Origin: Fistularia commersonii
Taxonomy: Eukaryota > Chordata > Actinopteri > Syngnathiformes > Fistulariidae
Length of the DNA: 64,000 nucleotides
Direction of reading: 5' to 3'
NCBI GenBank assembly: GCA_037954325.1
Contig: JBBMNZ010000028.1
Span: forward strand, 10,461,501 to 10,525,500
The translations under genes and the position numbers were made by a program. Positions within the stretch are counted from its first letter, which is position 1; every line of letters begins with the position of its first letter. Below, one piece after another: positions 11,544 through 22,855 of this stretch. Below the pieces are notes generated by a model. It searched no databases and was not told the origin of the DNA. It saw nothing but the letters and a program-made list of their open reading frames with translations.

Positions 11544-11854
11544 ATGGAGGGGGGTAATACCGACCATTGTCCGGAGGAGGTCGATGAGAGGCCCTGCAGG
11601 GGGCAATGGAGCGAGTTCAGACCAGAGCAAGGCGTGAGACAGCCTCTGTCCCCATACCAAGAAAATATCCCCATACCATGCACATGCACGGCTTCGTCCG
11701 ATATCAGATATACGACACGGGTAGGACCGTGCACGCGCACGTGTGTGTTTGGATCTGACCGGGTGAGGCTGCAGCTGGGAACAAAAACAAAAGCGGCAAG
11801 CTCGAGAGAGAGACAGTGCTGTCGGAGATACTGACAGACACGGATTGTACAGAA

Positions 11855-12180
11855 AATGTACGGGGAACATTTAGAGAACATGTATGGAACATATAGAGAA
11901 CATGTTTCGAACATATAGAGAACATACAAAGAACGTGTACAGAACGTACACAGAACATACGCTGAAAATGCATGGAACATACAGAGCACATGCACAGAAC
12001 ACATAGAAAACATATTTAGTATTCAGAGTACATAAACAGACCATACACAAAATATTCAGAAATCATACATGGTACATACAGAGAACATACTTAGAACACA
12101 TGCACAGAACATACATAGAACACGTGGAAGGCCGATGTAGAATATTCTCAGGACTTTTAAAGAACATACAGAAGACACGC
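11855..12180. repeat. AGAACATA-type minisatellite
   Basis: Many degenerate copies of a short unit built around AGAACATAYA/GGAACATATAG, about 12-17 bp apart, extend over about 320 bp. In translation on the minus strand they give Cys-Ser-Val-His-Val-Leu-type periodic peptides, which are artefacts. Confidence 0.85.
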
Positions 12181-13008
12181 CTGGTCGGAAACTTCCAGAC
12201 TGTTGGTTACAGGTTCTACCACGAGGCAGCAGCTCTCAGTCTCGTGGCATCGGTGGCCGGTTGCCATGGTTACGCTGGTGACTTTTCTCGGACGACAGTC
12301 TCCGCAGATTTTCTATGGGTCCGTGAGCTCATCCGTGAGACTTTCATCGGCGGAGAGTTAAGGTTTCCACTCGTACCCGTTCCGTGTTCTCTTAAAGGTT
12401 CCCCGTCCTTCCTCGTGCACGGGACGCCGTGCACGGGACGCCCAGTGACACCCTGAGCTGCCTCTTCCTCCTCCTCCTCCTCCTCCTCCTGCTCGCCCGT
12501 CACATGATGGAGATGAACGGTCGGTCTCAGGAGAAACGCCGTCCTAGATGGAAACCACACAGAACGACCTCAATTTCTACAGACGTAACCCGACACGCCA
12601 CTGATTTATGTCCCTGAGTGTGTGTGTGTGTGTGTGTGCTTTATGTGCTACAGCTGAATTTCCTGGTAGTGGGAGACACAACGATCCGTCATCCACGGAA
12701 CAAAAAAGAATTTCTCTATTTCCTTCCTTATCAGCTCCTGGTGTCTGAGATGGACCTCGGGACGCTGCTGCCTTCGGAATGTGAAAACCGCATTACTTCT
12801 GCGGACAAAGTACTCTGATCCGATTTTCTGTTTTGTACTTCAGTTTGTTGCGGGTGTGAGTTTACAAAAGTACTCCCGGGTTTATCGCTCCATCTGAGGG
12901 AGTTGAGAGAGAAGACGGGGCGGAGTCATGACGTCATTGCACCCATACTCTGACACACACACATGCACATACATGGACACATATGTAGAAACTCACATTT
13001 TATACACA
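12181..13008. other. Intergenic; no gene seen
   Basis: Contains a (CTC)n run near 12463-12490 and a short TG microsatellite (12619-12639). Nothing else is recognised. Confidence 0.5.
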
Positions 13009-13606
13009 CATTACATTACATTATATTACATTGCATTTGGCAGGCGCTTTTATCCAAAGAGACTTACAATAGAGGACATAGGGACCGCAAATACACTTGC
13101 AAATACACGATGCACAGGAAATATACAGAACAGTAAGCTTGGGTTTTTTTTTGTTTGTTTTTTCTTTTTTTTTGACAAAGACATACACAAACGTACACAC
13201 ACACACACACTGCACACACCTATACACGCACACGTGCAAGAATGCTATTATAAGGACTAAATATTGAATCAACCGGGACTGAGTACTACCACCATAGAGC
13301 CTGGTTACTACAAAAGCAGAAAGTAGAGTCGTCACCAGAGGAGATGATACGACCAAAGACCTCTTGACCGGACGTAACTCTACAACTGGGCCTGAGTATT
13401 ACTACAACAGCGAGACTAAGATGTATTACAACAGAGCCTGGGTACTACAATGACCGGGACTGAGTATGACTACCACAAAAAGTGGGTACTACATCGGCAG
13501 AAAGTGGAGCCGTTGTTCCAGGAGATGATACGACCATGGACTTCCAAGCACTTTTTGTCTCTCCATCTTCCTCCCTCCACCAGGACCAGGAGGTCCTTCT
13601 CGTCCT
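13009..13606 (+). repeat. Approximately 600-bp interspersed repeat, copy 1 of 2
   Basis: It begins with an ACATT pentamer run and the teleost signature 'ttgcatttggcaggcgctt', followed by 'ttatccaaagagacttaca'. It then has a T-rich run, a CA-rich run, and about 360 bp of sequence with internal repetition: 'gatgatacgacca' recurs with a spacing of about 181 bp. A near-identical second copy lies at 46228-46826. Sequence identity stops abruptly at 13606 (cgtcct then ggcgat) compared with 46826 (cgtcct then cttctt). The start motif is common in fish interspersed repeats, but I do not recognise the downstream part as a named family. Confidence 0.9.
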
Positions 13607-13835
13607 GGCGATGTGCATCCACGAATAATCATCGCCGTTTATGATCGATGTCGCAAACAGGAAGTTGGCAGGTTGTCCCGCTGATGAGGTGACATCATTT
13701 CGGCAGTATTGCTAGGTTGTTTGTAAAGTAAGGAAATGAAGCTCCAGTAGTTCCTCGGTACCGCTGGATGTCTGAAGCCGTGGATTTTTCTGGAACTTCC
13801 ATTGAAGGGTCTTGAAAACATCCATCCATAATCTA

Positions 13836-14090
13836 CCACTTAGAAGAAGCAGGGACACGGGAGCCAGTCCCCGCTGTGATTGGACGAGAGGCAGGGTTCG
13901 CCCTGGACCGGTCGCCCGTCGATCGTAGGGCAACACATCCGAGCAATTTTTCCAATCAACTTTCTGCATTGTTTTGGAGGAAATACGCCTGGACAGAACA
14001 TGCAAACTCCGCGCAGAATCAAACCTTCTTGCTGTGGCGTGGGAGCGCTAAACGCTCCGCCACCATGCTCCAGAATCCATCACATTGAAG
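13836..14090 (+). repeat. L2-like LINE 3' end, degenerate
   Basis: It shows the block order of this family: 'gcagggttcgccctggacc', 'gtcgcccgtcgatcg', 'agggcaacac', 'aacatgcaaactccgcgca', 'tcttgctgtggcg' and 'gcgctaaacgctccgcc'. This is the best preserved of the copies in the window. Confidence 0.7.
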
Positions 14091-14125
14091 CCGGTACTGG
14101 AGATGCCTGCAATGCAGGTGTGGAA

Positions 14126-14143
14126 CACACAAGGGGGCGCCTA
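14126..14143 (+). promoter_or_regulatory. Candidate CTCF-type motif
   Basis: AACACACAAGGGGGCGCC resembles the CTCF core in forward orientation. Motif match only. Confidence 0.28.
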
Positions 14144-14357
14144 TGGCCAGAAACACTTGAGTGGTTGCGTCTCATGGTACAGATCACGTCTCTTGACTGG
14201 GTGAACCGATGAATGAAATGTGCTGCACTGAGCAGACGGGCGGGGGAAACCAGGCTAACCGCTAACCTAATTAGCATGGCCGCCCTCCTGAGAGTTAAGC
14301 AGGCGGGTGGGGATTCATTTCACTCAGTGTTGCATGAGCTACCCAGAACCTGCGATG

Positions 14358-14383
14358 AGTGTGTGTGTGTGTGTGTGTGTGTG
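14358..14383. repeat. (TG)n microsatellite
   Basis: Perfect TG run followed by a G-rich stretch. Confidence 0.92.
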
Positions 14384-15887
14384 GGTTGGGGGGGGGTTCA
14401 AGATTTCAGAAATGTGTCACTGAATCAAGTCACTGCACAGTTTTTGAAATCAAGACACACACACTCACCAAGACTAGGCAAAGACAATAGTGAACGAGAC
14501 ATGTATCTGCATGAACCAAGAGCCGCACCTCATTTCTGCCTGAATAGCGGCTGATAATAAATCCGTCAAATGTTCTGATAGCATTCAGTCTTGACTTCAC
14601 CACCTGGATGCATTGACACTCGCAAGCCCCCCCCCTTCCCCTCCTCCCCGGAGCACCACCTCCCAGGCCCTGAATCACCTCCCCCAGCTCAGAGTGTGAA
14701 ACACTTTGTTCTTGTCCAATTATCGGGCTGAAAAACAAATCTTTCAGAAACCAGATGGGCCCCGAGCCATTGATCTGTTTGGACCCTTCGCGCATTTCCT
14801 TTTCCACAGCATCTATTAGCACTCCATCTTTGAGCAGCCACAGCAGGGAGGAACTTAGCGGGCCTGTGACGTCAGGAGGCCCGAGGAACCCCGGGGGCGG
14901 CCTTCATCAGTCACCTCTCCTCCGATTTCATCTCGGCGGCAGCCGGTCCACCGATGTAAACGCACGTAGACGCGGGGATCGTCAGAGCGGCCGGTGGAAA
15001 CTTCATTTAGCTTTTTCAAGGGCACTTCAACGCATCCAGTAGGTGACTCATTGAGATAAATACCCCTTGACTGACCCCTTGACTTCAGGCCTCCGTGTCC
15101 AGATTTGTCTTCAGCTGTTTAATGAGCATCACATCAGAGAGAAATAAACTGACCCTTGTTCTCATACTTGACGGTCCATTGATGTAGTCACTGAACTGGG
15201 GGGTGGGAGGGTGTCACAGAACAACTTAATGAGCTGCAGGTGAAGAATCTGGACCATCTGAGTGGTTTTAACAGACTGACCTCACATGTGGGTGAAGAGC
15301 TGTGTGCCGAAAGCCCCCCCTCCCTCCCTTCTCTGTTCAGTGGAGGTCTCTCCAGTTTGACAAAGATAGCTTCTTCGACTCCTTTCTTAAACCATTTGTC
15401 TTCCCTGGCGTCCAGAATGCAGACGTTGTTGTCTCCAGAGGAGTAGCCTTCGCCCTGTAGGTGTAACTCACCCAGAGATCAACATCCCCAAAGTCTCCAA
15501 CCCGAGCCTCGGCCCGAGTGAACCGGCTTCTGCTGTTTCCCAACAATATACATATTAACTTTACCATTACCCATTCGGATTCCAACTCAGGTGACTTCCC
15601 CAAATTCAACCATTTGTTTGCAAAATGACACACACATGACAACGCGCACGTTAGCATAACAACCTCTTTCAACCCATGTTTGCCCAACAGCACAACCATT
15701 AACATAACAAACTCTTTTAACCTAGATAAACACCAGCAGTTACATACTCTAAACTCTCTACAGTCTTCCAGAAGTGAAGAGGCCTGTCAAATAAAAGGCG
15801 AAACATCTTCAAGGAAAGAAACTAAGATTTGGTCGATGTTTTCAAATGCTTCAAGATGTAGATGGCAACAGTTTTGCTCACAATCTC
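14384..15887. other. Intergenic; no gene seen, possible conserved non-coding segment near 14690-14850
   Basis: No supportable exon. The 14690-14850 stretch is free of repeats and has intermediate base composition. See the separate finding. Confidence 0.4.
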
Positions 15888-15889
15888 TA

Positions 15890-16121
15890 TACAGGACTGT
15901 CTCCGTGTCTTTATCTTCTGCAATGCAATTAAAAAACAAAAATTACCTTTTCATGATATTCTTATATTTTGAGATAGGATTTTTGAGTTTTCTTAAGATG
16001 TAAGCCATAATCAGCAATATTAAAATTATCCATAAGCCAGAATGTATGACATTTTTGTTTTCGTAATTGCATTACAGAAGAACTTTATCACAATATTCCA
16101 ATTTTCTGAGACAGTCCTGTA
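15890..16121 (+). mobile_element. Small Tc1/mariner-type inverted-repeat element (MITE) with TA duplication
   Basis: The ends read TACAGGACTGTCTC and GAGACAGTCCTGTA, a perfect 14-bp inverted pair. They are flanked by TA at 15888-15889 and 16122-16123, the TA duplication typical of Tc1/mariner elements. The interior is AT-rich and non-coding (232 bp). It shares 'aagatgtaagccataatc' and 'gtaattgcattacagaag' blocks with the copy at about 57073-57350. Confidence 0.85.
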
Positions 16122-16129
16122 TACACAAG

Positions 16130-17480
16130 ACCAGAGGAAACACCAGGTACGCTGTTGTACACCTGACAGGCCAGTAGCTGACGGTGTGATTCTGTGATGA
16201 ACTTAAAAAATGTGCATGCATAGAAACACTTCCCATCTCAGCACGAGTTTAAGCATAATCAATGGCGATCAATGGAGTACTTGTATGGACCAACTATGAG
16301 GTGGTAAATTCAGAGTTTTACCAAGAAACATTAAACAGCCGGGGAGCACAAGCAGTGCTCTAGAGATGGCCATCGTTGTCACGGTTGACCCACCCTTGCA
16401 TGGTCCTGGACTGCCGCCCGAGTGACCGTGACTGACCGAATTTGGAGACGGAGGCGTTTTCAAAATTTTAATACTTTGGTGCCCCTTCCAAGAGTGTTCC
16501 AACGTACATCCTTGTGTACATCAAGTTCAGTTGATCTGACAGTGACTGACAGCTAGCTGGATGGATGGCTGAGAACCTTCACCGATGCACAATTTTGATG
16601 CATTTGATTTTCTCCTGTGGTTTTAGTCATGATCTGCATCTCCAGGACGCGTAGCTGTGACACCCTGATGCCGTGACCTTTAACCCCGCCTCACCCGCAG
16701 CCATCTTTTCATGCGGGCAGCAGAACCCAATGGTCATTTCCAGATGAGCCGCCCCCGCAATGCTTTGTCTTGGTATTTTGGGGTGGAATTCATGATCCGA
16801 GTGTCTCTGATTACCGAGTTTGCTTTTTAATTGGCCTTGTTTTAGATTTGTTGTGAATCTCATGGCGTGCGAGAGATTACGCTACACTCGCTCAAGCTTT
16901 CCCCTGGGATTACTCCACAAGAAGCAGTAAATATGCAAAGCAGATGAATTCATTAGCCAAGGTCACCTGCACGGCAAAGTGCCTCACATGCTCGTAAAGC
17001 GCTGTGTGGTTTACCTGCTTGTTTCCGCACTCGGCAGGGGACGTGCGCTGTGAGCGGCTCTTCGAGTTTTATAGATATTTTGCCCATGACTTCGGGGACG
17101 GGTTTCGTCCACGGCGTCGAAAATTGTCGGGCGGCGGAGTCGTTAGAGCATCTTAGTTCTGGTGGCTTGAACCGGGCAGTTCACACCTCTGGTGGATCTG
17201 CTCATAAACCCTTTCTGAACCGACGACTTCGGGTGTGCCGACTCATGGCCGCTCTCATTAGTTCTAATCCTCAGCAGCACTCAGCGTTCGCATTATCAAG
17301 CGAGATTAGACTTACCTGATCCGCGGCCGCACCATCCGCTAACTACCGTCAACGCTTCGCAGGCTCTGGCGAGCATCACCGATACGCACTGAGCCCAATT
17401 TGTATGACTTACTCCTTATTGTTTTGCGCAGATGCCCAGGGCATGTTGTCCATCGGACTACAGCTATGAGCCAAGATCGA
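16130..17480. other. Intergenic; no gene seen
   Basis: No exon could be supported. A repeat-free segment with octamer-like ATGCAAA and TAATG-type cores lies at about 16890-17020. Confidence 0.4.
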
Positions 17481-17487
17481 GATTGCC

Positions 17488-17735
17488 AAAAGTTCATTCG
17501 TTCCTTCGTTTTCTACCACTTATCCTTTGCCGCGGGTCGCAAGGATGCCGTCACTGGGCAAGAGGCAGGGTTCACCTTGGATTTGTCGCCAGACGATCAC
17601 AAATAGGGACATATAACCCTTTGCTCAACATCTTGGGTCTCCCATGAGCCTTCAGCATGTTTTTGAAACAAGAAAATCCAGTAGAAACCTGTGCTAAAGC
17701 CTCGCTAACCACTGCGCCATCATGTCGCCATTGTT
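17488..17735 (+). repeat. L2-like LINE 3' end, degenerate
   Basis: Block order matches the other copies: 'ttctaccacttatcctttg', 'gcaagaggcagggttcacc', 'tcgccagacgatcac' and a terminal 'gctaaccactgcgccatcat'. Confidence 0.62.
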
Positions 17736-19325
17736 AAAAGTTTTAGTTATATCCTGTTGAAGATTTCACAGTACATGGGAAATGCAAGACAACATTTTTA
17801 AGACGCGAGTAACCCAACCCATCCCCTCTGCGTTGACAAATGAATAGCCAACTTTCCCGAGCTGAGCTTGTCATGTTCGCTTTTCAAGCAGAAAAGTTCA
17901 AATTTTTAAAATCTCCAAAGTTTCAAAAGTTCAAAATTTCATTCCCAGAACTAATCTCTTCCAGGTGGGACCTTTTTAATTTTGCATTTGCTCAGGTTGT
18001 AAGGGACCACGGTAGGGGACCGATGTGATGCAAGTGTCTGTGACATGTACCTTCAGCACCGCACCCCAAAACAACCCTCCTTTAAGAAGGGGAAGACGAT
18101 AAGGACAATGTGGAGAGTGAAGTTCATGGTCTCCACGAATTAAATCGACAAACTATCAGATGGGTTTAGATGTTTTTATTTCCTCCCTGCGCTGCTTTTG
18201 CCATGTAAAGAGCCCTAGCCCTTTGCTTCTTTCAGCAAAAATGTTGATGTTCCTCTGTGAACCCTTGGGAACCCCTCTGAGGCATAGAGCTCGGACGTCT
18301 TCTTTGCTCCATTTCTGTCTGGTTCCATCAATTTTGTCACAAGAAAACCGCTCAATACGGCAAACTCAATTGTTAAAAGTTCAAGAAATCATCTAAGTCT
18401 CACGAAACTGTAAAAAGGACCCAGCCGGGAAGTCGAAGCTAAGATGACGCTAGGAACCGAGGTCCTGGTTTCAAGTTCCTGTCTCAATGAGCGAAGAAAC
18501 AGCCTAGTTTCTGAAAAGGTTCTAGGAACTGCAAAAAGTTGATAGGTGTTTTATGAAAATAAATACCATTGAAAAGCTAATGGAACCCACATTTGAACAC
18601 AGTGGGCTCTAATTTGAGTATCAACCAAGCACTGAGAGGAGTGTCTGTATTTGAAAGCTAAGCTTACACTTGGCGCCACCTGCATGTCGCTGCAGCGGCG
18701 GCAGTCTCTTCACAGGAAGGTGGCGGGGCGTCGCGGTCGACAGACGGCGCTGCTCGTTGCCTGTGAATGAAAAATCAAACCGGTCCTTTGCGGATGCCGA
18801 GGTCAGTCTGGACGAATCCTCTGCCTGATTTATTTTCAGCGGCAGGAAGAACCACCCACATACACCATGAGGCAGGAAAAAGGCGGAGTTTTCATGTTCT
18901 GCTTTTAAAATAGGTGTTTCTATTGTTTACCTGGTGAGTCGACTTCGCACTGCTGGGTTTTCTCTGCGGAGGCTTTGACTTCTGACCAAGAGGAACACTC
19001 CCGGTAAATGGGTTTTACGCCAAACTGCCGTAAAGTGAAAGAAATGTAATTAAATTTTCAGACCAACAGCCGATAACAGTGGTGTTACAGATGAAGACCA
19101 GCGTGATCAGTCATAAATGTGTCAGCCGAGGCTGAGATCAATCAGGGGATCGATTTCTCGGTCGCTATCTTCCGTTTCCGAGTTGTTTTTCCGAAGAAAA
19201 AATATTTCTTTCAACCACAGTTAGCAGGCGTACATTACAGTATAACGGCTTTTTGCAGTAACCTGCTGCTGATGGTAGGAAGTATATAATGTTATTTTTT
19301 ATCCCATTTGAGGAGTAATCCTTCT

Positions 19326-19356
<31 letters not shown>

Positions 19357-21091
19357 GTACCAGCACTGTCATCTGCAGGACAAAGCGAGGAACCGCAGGT
19401 CCTGTGAGGCCTCTCGCGGCCAGACCCGGGCCGGATGAGGGTATATTTAGGAGGCCGGGGCGAGAAGCTCCGCGGCCCGTGCAACTCCGAAGTCCGAATC
19501 GGCGATCGTAAACGGCAAATTCACATCCGGGCTTGTCTGCGGCAACGGAGGAGCCGCATTACGGCAACGGCCCCCTCTGACATCGGGGGGGGAGATTATT
19601 TCAACAAATGACCAGAGAAGCCCGAAGCTGCCTCGGTTTCTCCACCTTCCCCGGTTAATTATGACTCACAGATTCCATTGATCCGCAGGCCGGCCCGCGG
19701 CAGCCGCGGGGCACTCTGCCCGATCGATAACGTGCCGACAGATCGGGCTGTATCGGAAAGTCTGCGGGGCTGATCGTCGGCTGCGCGTCGATCCAGGCTG
19801 AGAGGCGCTTCCCGGTCGTGGCCCGGCCTCGCCGTTCTTTGTACGTAAACACCAGCAGCAAATACGGGCGTTTTCCTCCGCAGTCCGGGGGGAGAAATCT
19901 CGACAAAGAGGCCAAAGCTGCTGGAGGGGGGGGGGGTGGGGTTAAAAAGCTTTTAGCGGCCAGCGGCGACCTGCGTGTGAGCGGTTGGAGGTTTCTGGGG
20001 TGGGGTTGGGGCGTCCTCTGGGGACAGGAAGTCCAGCTCTTGGATGCTCCGTCAGGATTGAGCGCGCTAGATGATGGTAAGGGGATGGTGTCATGGGCTC
20101 CTCTTGAGGAGGTGGAGAAAGAGAGGGAGGGAGAGGGTGGGCCCGAGCTGCACTGCTTTCTCTGGCCGGACGGCGGGCGGATGTTTGTTTCTAGACATTC
20201 CGGGATGTTTTGTGATGGTTTTTGATTCTTCAAACGCCGGACAAAGCGACGCGAAAGAGGTTGTGAAGGTAAGGTTTACCGCGTTTCCGGTTTCTATCCC
20301 TTCCAGGTGTCGACGGAAGGGGGTTCCACTCGCGGCGCTGCAGGACGTAGCCGCGTCCAGAATCAATAGAAACGGATGTTGTGATAGGTTCACTGTGCTA
20401 TCAGGTCCACCAGGAGATAAACAAAGCCCTGTGTGAATCCAAGGTGATGAAGTATACCGGTGCTCGGTGAGAGTTCTCTCCGCTGTCATAGAGTAGGCCG
20501 AAGAGCTCAGAGACGATGACTTCTCCTGTTACGAAATTTAGCTTGATGCGTCGATTTCAAGACGGTTCTCGTTCCGTTACAATCCAGAGCGACAGGAACA
20601 TCAGAACCCCTTGAATTTGATATAGAATTTTACCAAAATATAAACAAAGACGACGCATCCCTTCTTTTGGCAAGAAAGTAAAAAGGCACAACACTTTACG
20701 GTCTCCTTCTTCTTCTACTTTTTCCATGAAACGTTTGATAATAATAATGAGGAATAATGAGGGCAGCCCTTGTCTAGAAAATCAGACGGTTGGGGAAAAG
20801 GATGTGTCTTTTAATCATCCGACGGTTCTGGAAAAGGCTTTCATTTTCAAACATTGATGGTTTTAGAGAAAGCCTTGCCTAGATCATTGGATGGTGCTTG
20901 AAAAGGCTTTGTCTGGAGCATCTGATGGGTCTGGAAAAGGCGCATCAGCCATTATGACATTAATACAAAGTAGACATTAGAACGAAAAAGAATGAAGAGG
21001 TTTCTTTGAAAAGAACGACGACCACTGAACAAGTCTCTTGTTGTCCCCCGGTGGCTGAAGACCCTCCTGCTCCAGAACCACCCAGGGAGCT
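17736..21091. other. Intergenic upstream of pirt; no gene seen
   Basis: It includes a CA microsatellite (19329-19356) and a GC-rich stretch (about 19360-20200) in which long open frames are a base-composition effect. No exon or RNA gene is recognised. A non-coding 5' exon of pirt could be hidden here. Confidence 0.4.
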
Positions 21092-21514
21092 ATGCCAGGA
21101 AGCCCGGAGAACATCGCCCTGGGGGAGTGCACGCTGTCCCAGTCCAGGGACCAGCTGACGCCCCCGAGCCGCACCGACAGCACCGTCTTCAGCCTGTCCC
21201 ACAGCGACTCCCTCTGGACCACAGAGAACTCTGGCAGCAGGACCTGTGAGGTCTTCTGGTTCTCCATTCACTTCATGTCCACCGGCGGCAGCTTCCTGGC
21301 GTGCGGCATCATCATCAGCGGGCTGTACTTCGCCGGCTACACCCTGGACCCCATAAGGAAAGTCACAAACATCCTGGGGCCGGTCCTGCTCTCCATCGGC
21401 CTCATGGTCTTCGTGGTCGGCGTGGTCCTCATACCTATCACCAAGGAGAACCGTAGGCGCTCCTGCATGAGGAAGCCCACCGGTTTCCACCGACACCCGG
21501 TGTTCAACGTGTGA
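21092..21514 (+). CDS. pirt: Pirt, phosphoinositide-interacting regulator of TRP channels
   Basis: Pirt is a small two-pass plasma-membrane protein of sensory neurons that binds phosphoinositides and modulates TRPV1 and TRPM8 (known for mammals). This uninterrupted 140-codon frame has the family layout. It has a polar N-terminus with a Ser-rich segment and S-D-S-L-W-T-T (residues 38-44, matching mammalian S-E-S-V-W-T-T). TM1 spans about 57-83 (FMSTGGSFLACGIII, matching the IMSVGGAILL region). A short loop follows. TM2 spans about 92-116 (NILGPVLLSIGLMVFVVG, close to the mammalian VGPGFLSLGLM region), then IPITKENRRR with a basic cluster at 118-129, the likely lipid-binding patch. The length matches the family (mammalian about 137 aa), and mammalian PIRT is also encoded in one coding exon. 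The ATG at 21092 is chosen because it gives a family-sized protein. The gene lies downstream of shisa6 on the same strand, as neighbours also are in human 17p. Confidence 0.87.
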   Translation: MPGSPENIALGECTLSQSRDQLTPPSRTDSTVFSLSHSDSLWTTENSGSRTCEVFWFSIHFMSTGGSFLACGIIISGLYFAGYTLDPIRKVTNILGPVLLSIGLMVFVVGVVLIPITKENRRRSCMRKPTGFHRHPVFNV

Positions 21515-21760
21515 GGGTCCGTTACCTCCTCCGGGCCGTGGTCTCGGGCCGACCGTGCATGACGATTCCCATAAACGACCGCCGGGAAATGACAGAGAGC
21601 GTAGCGAGAATGGCGGCGATCCGCAAAGGTGAAGCCGGCGGAACGATGGGCTCCGCCGGTGAACGTTCGTAGTGGACCGGCGGGGATTTAGAAATGCTTC
21701 GCAGTTCATTATGTGACGACCTCTGAATAATTAAAGGCTGTGAGAGCGTTCATCCCAAGA
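21515..21760 (+). other. pirt: pirt 3' UTR (predicted)
   Basis: An ATTAAA at 21730-21735 lies about 215 bp past the stop and is the first plausible polyadenylation signal. Confidence 0.4.
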
Positions 21761-21990
21761 TCCCGGCTCCCTGTGTCCGTCCGTCTGTCCGAGCTCTTCG
21801 TCGACATTTGTCTCGGGAGAGGGGATTTCGACCAAAAACCTTTATTTTCATATTATTTGAATAGCATCTGGTCGGACGGCTCGCGTAACGTCCGAGTCCA
21901 AGATTTATCACGACTGTCTGGAAGCTTCTGTGCGTTGAGAACGACACAACCATAGAAACATCTGGCAAAAAACCCTGAAGGAGCAGACTT

Positions 21991-22032
21991 TGTGAAAGTG
22001 TCATTCTCAAAACTTTTGGCCATGACTGTACA
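21991..22032 (+). mobile_element. Solo Tc1-like terminal inverted repeat
   Basis: 'tgtcattctcaaaacttttg' followed by 'gccatgactgta' matches the right end of the teleost Tc1-like group (CTCAAAACTTTTGGCCA...ACTGTA). No partner end was found within the preceding 300 bp, so it is a truncated remnant. Confidence 0.65.
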
Positions 22033-22085
22033 GTAGATTTATATATAATCGGACTACATTCAAGTAATAAAAACTTCAGTGGAAA

Positions 22086-22330
22086 GAGAATAAGAATAAG
22101 AATAAGAACAACTTTATTTATTCAGAAGGAAATTGTTGTGCCAGAGTTTCAAGTAAAACATAACAATAATGGATAATTGTAGGAAGGAGGGAGAATAAGA
22201 AATACAAATGAAAATTTAAAGTATCAAAGTCAAGGCTATAAAGTGTTTTAAGGTCTTAAAAAGTACAAAGATTTGAATAGTCCCTCTGGCTGAAGGGAGA
22301 GGAATATTCAAATCTTTGCACTTTCTGGAA
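22086..22330 (+). repeat. Interspersed repeat of the ACTTTATTTATTCAGAAGGAAATTG type, ending in a hairpin
   Basis: A fish-type block 'actttatttattcagaagga' starts after AATAAG repeats. The segment ends in a near-perfect inverted repeat at 22260-22279 and 22305-22324. Repeat family name unknown to me. Confidence 0.5.
22260..22324. repeat. 65-nt hairpin: 20-bp inverted repeat with one mismatch
   Basis: The left arm AAAGTACAAAGATTTGAATA and right arm TATTCAAATCTTTGCACTTT pair at 19 of 20 positions. The 25-nt loop contains a second 5-bp stem (TCCCT/AGGGA). The size and shape are like a microRNA precursor, but no such function can be shown from sequence. Confidence 0.9.
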
Positions 22331-22855
22331 CTTGAACTCTGGAAAGAGGAGATTATTTGCTCCAGTGGGGGGGGGGGGCACCATGACAACCGGTTACCAT
22401 GACAACCAGTAAATTATTGGAGTCACGGAAATATGCTAGATGTGAGAGAGAAAAGCATCCAAAAGCAAAGAGGGGCTGACTTGATTTTTCTTTTTTTTTT
22501 TTTCTTTTTTTTACTGTGTTGAATCCACACACGCTCACACACGCACACCGTGAAAATATCACGTGACGTGCAGGTGGAGCGGAAACTACGCAAAGTATCG
22601 AATTTACTACATTTTCCTGAGGTCCTTAAACGCCTCATCCTCTCCGGACAGGTCGGCGTCTCGCCTCTATTGAGGAACTTTCCGTGCGTATTTGTGCGTG
22701 TATTTGACTGTCAAAGCGCGTACGCGTGGGGGGGCGGCGTCCGCGTCCGTCGAGAACCCGGATCTGGGTGGACCTACGTCCCCATCTGCCGTGTTTTTTT
22801 TTGTTTTTTTTTTTATCCCGGGTGGGTCGGCATCCTCTTCCCCGTTACGCGCAGC

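Noticed and set aside
11372..12013. Cys-Ser-Val-His-rich minus-strand open frame
   Set aside because: Encoded by the AGAACATA minisatellite; periodicity reflects the DNA repeat.
20960..21709. 249-codon minus-strand open frame over pirt
   Set aside because: It is the antisense shadow of the GC-rich pirt coding sequence, which matches a known family on the + strand.
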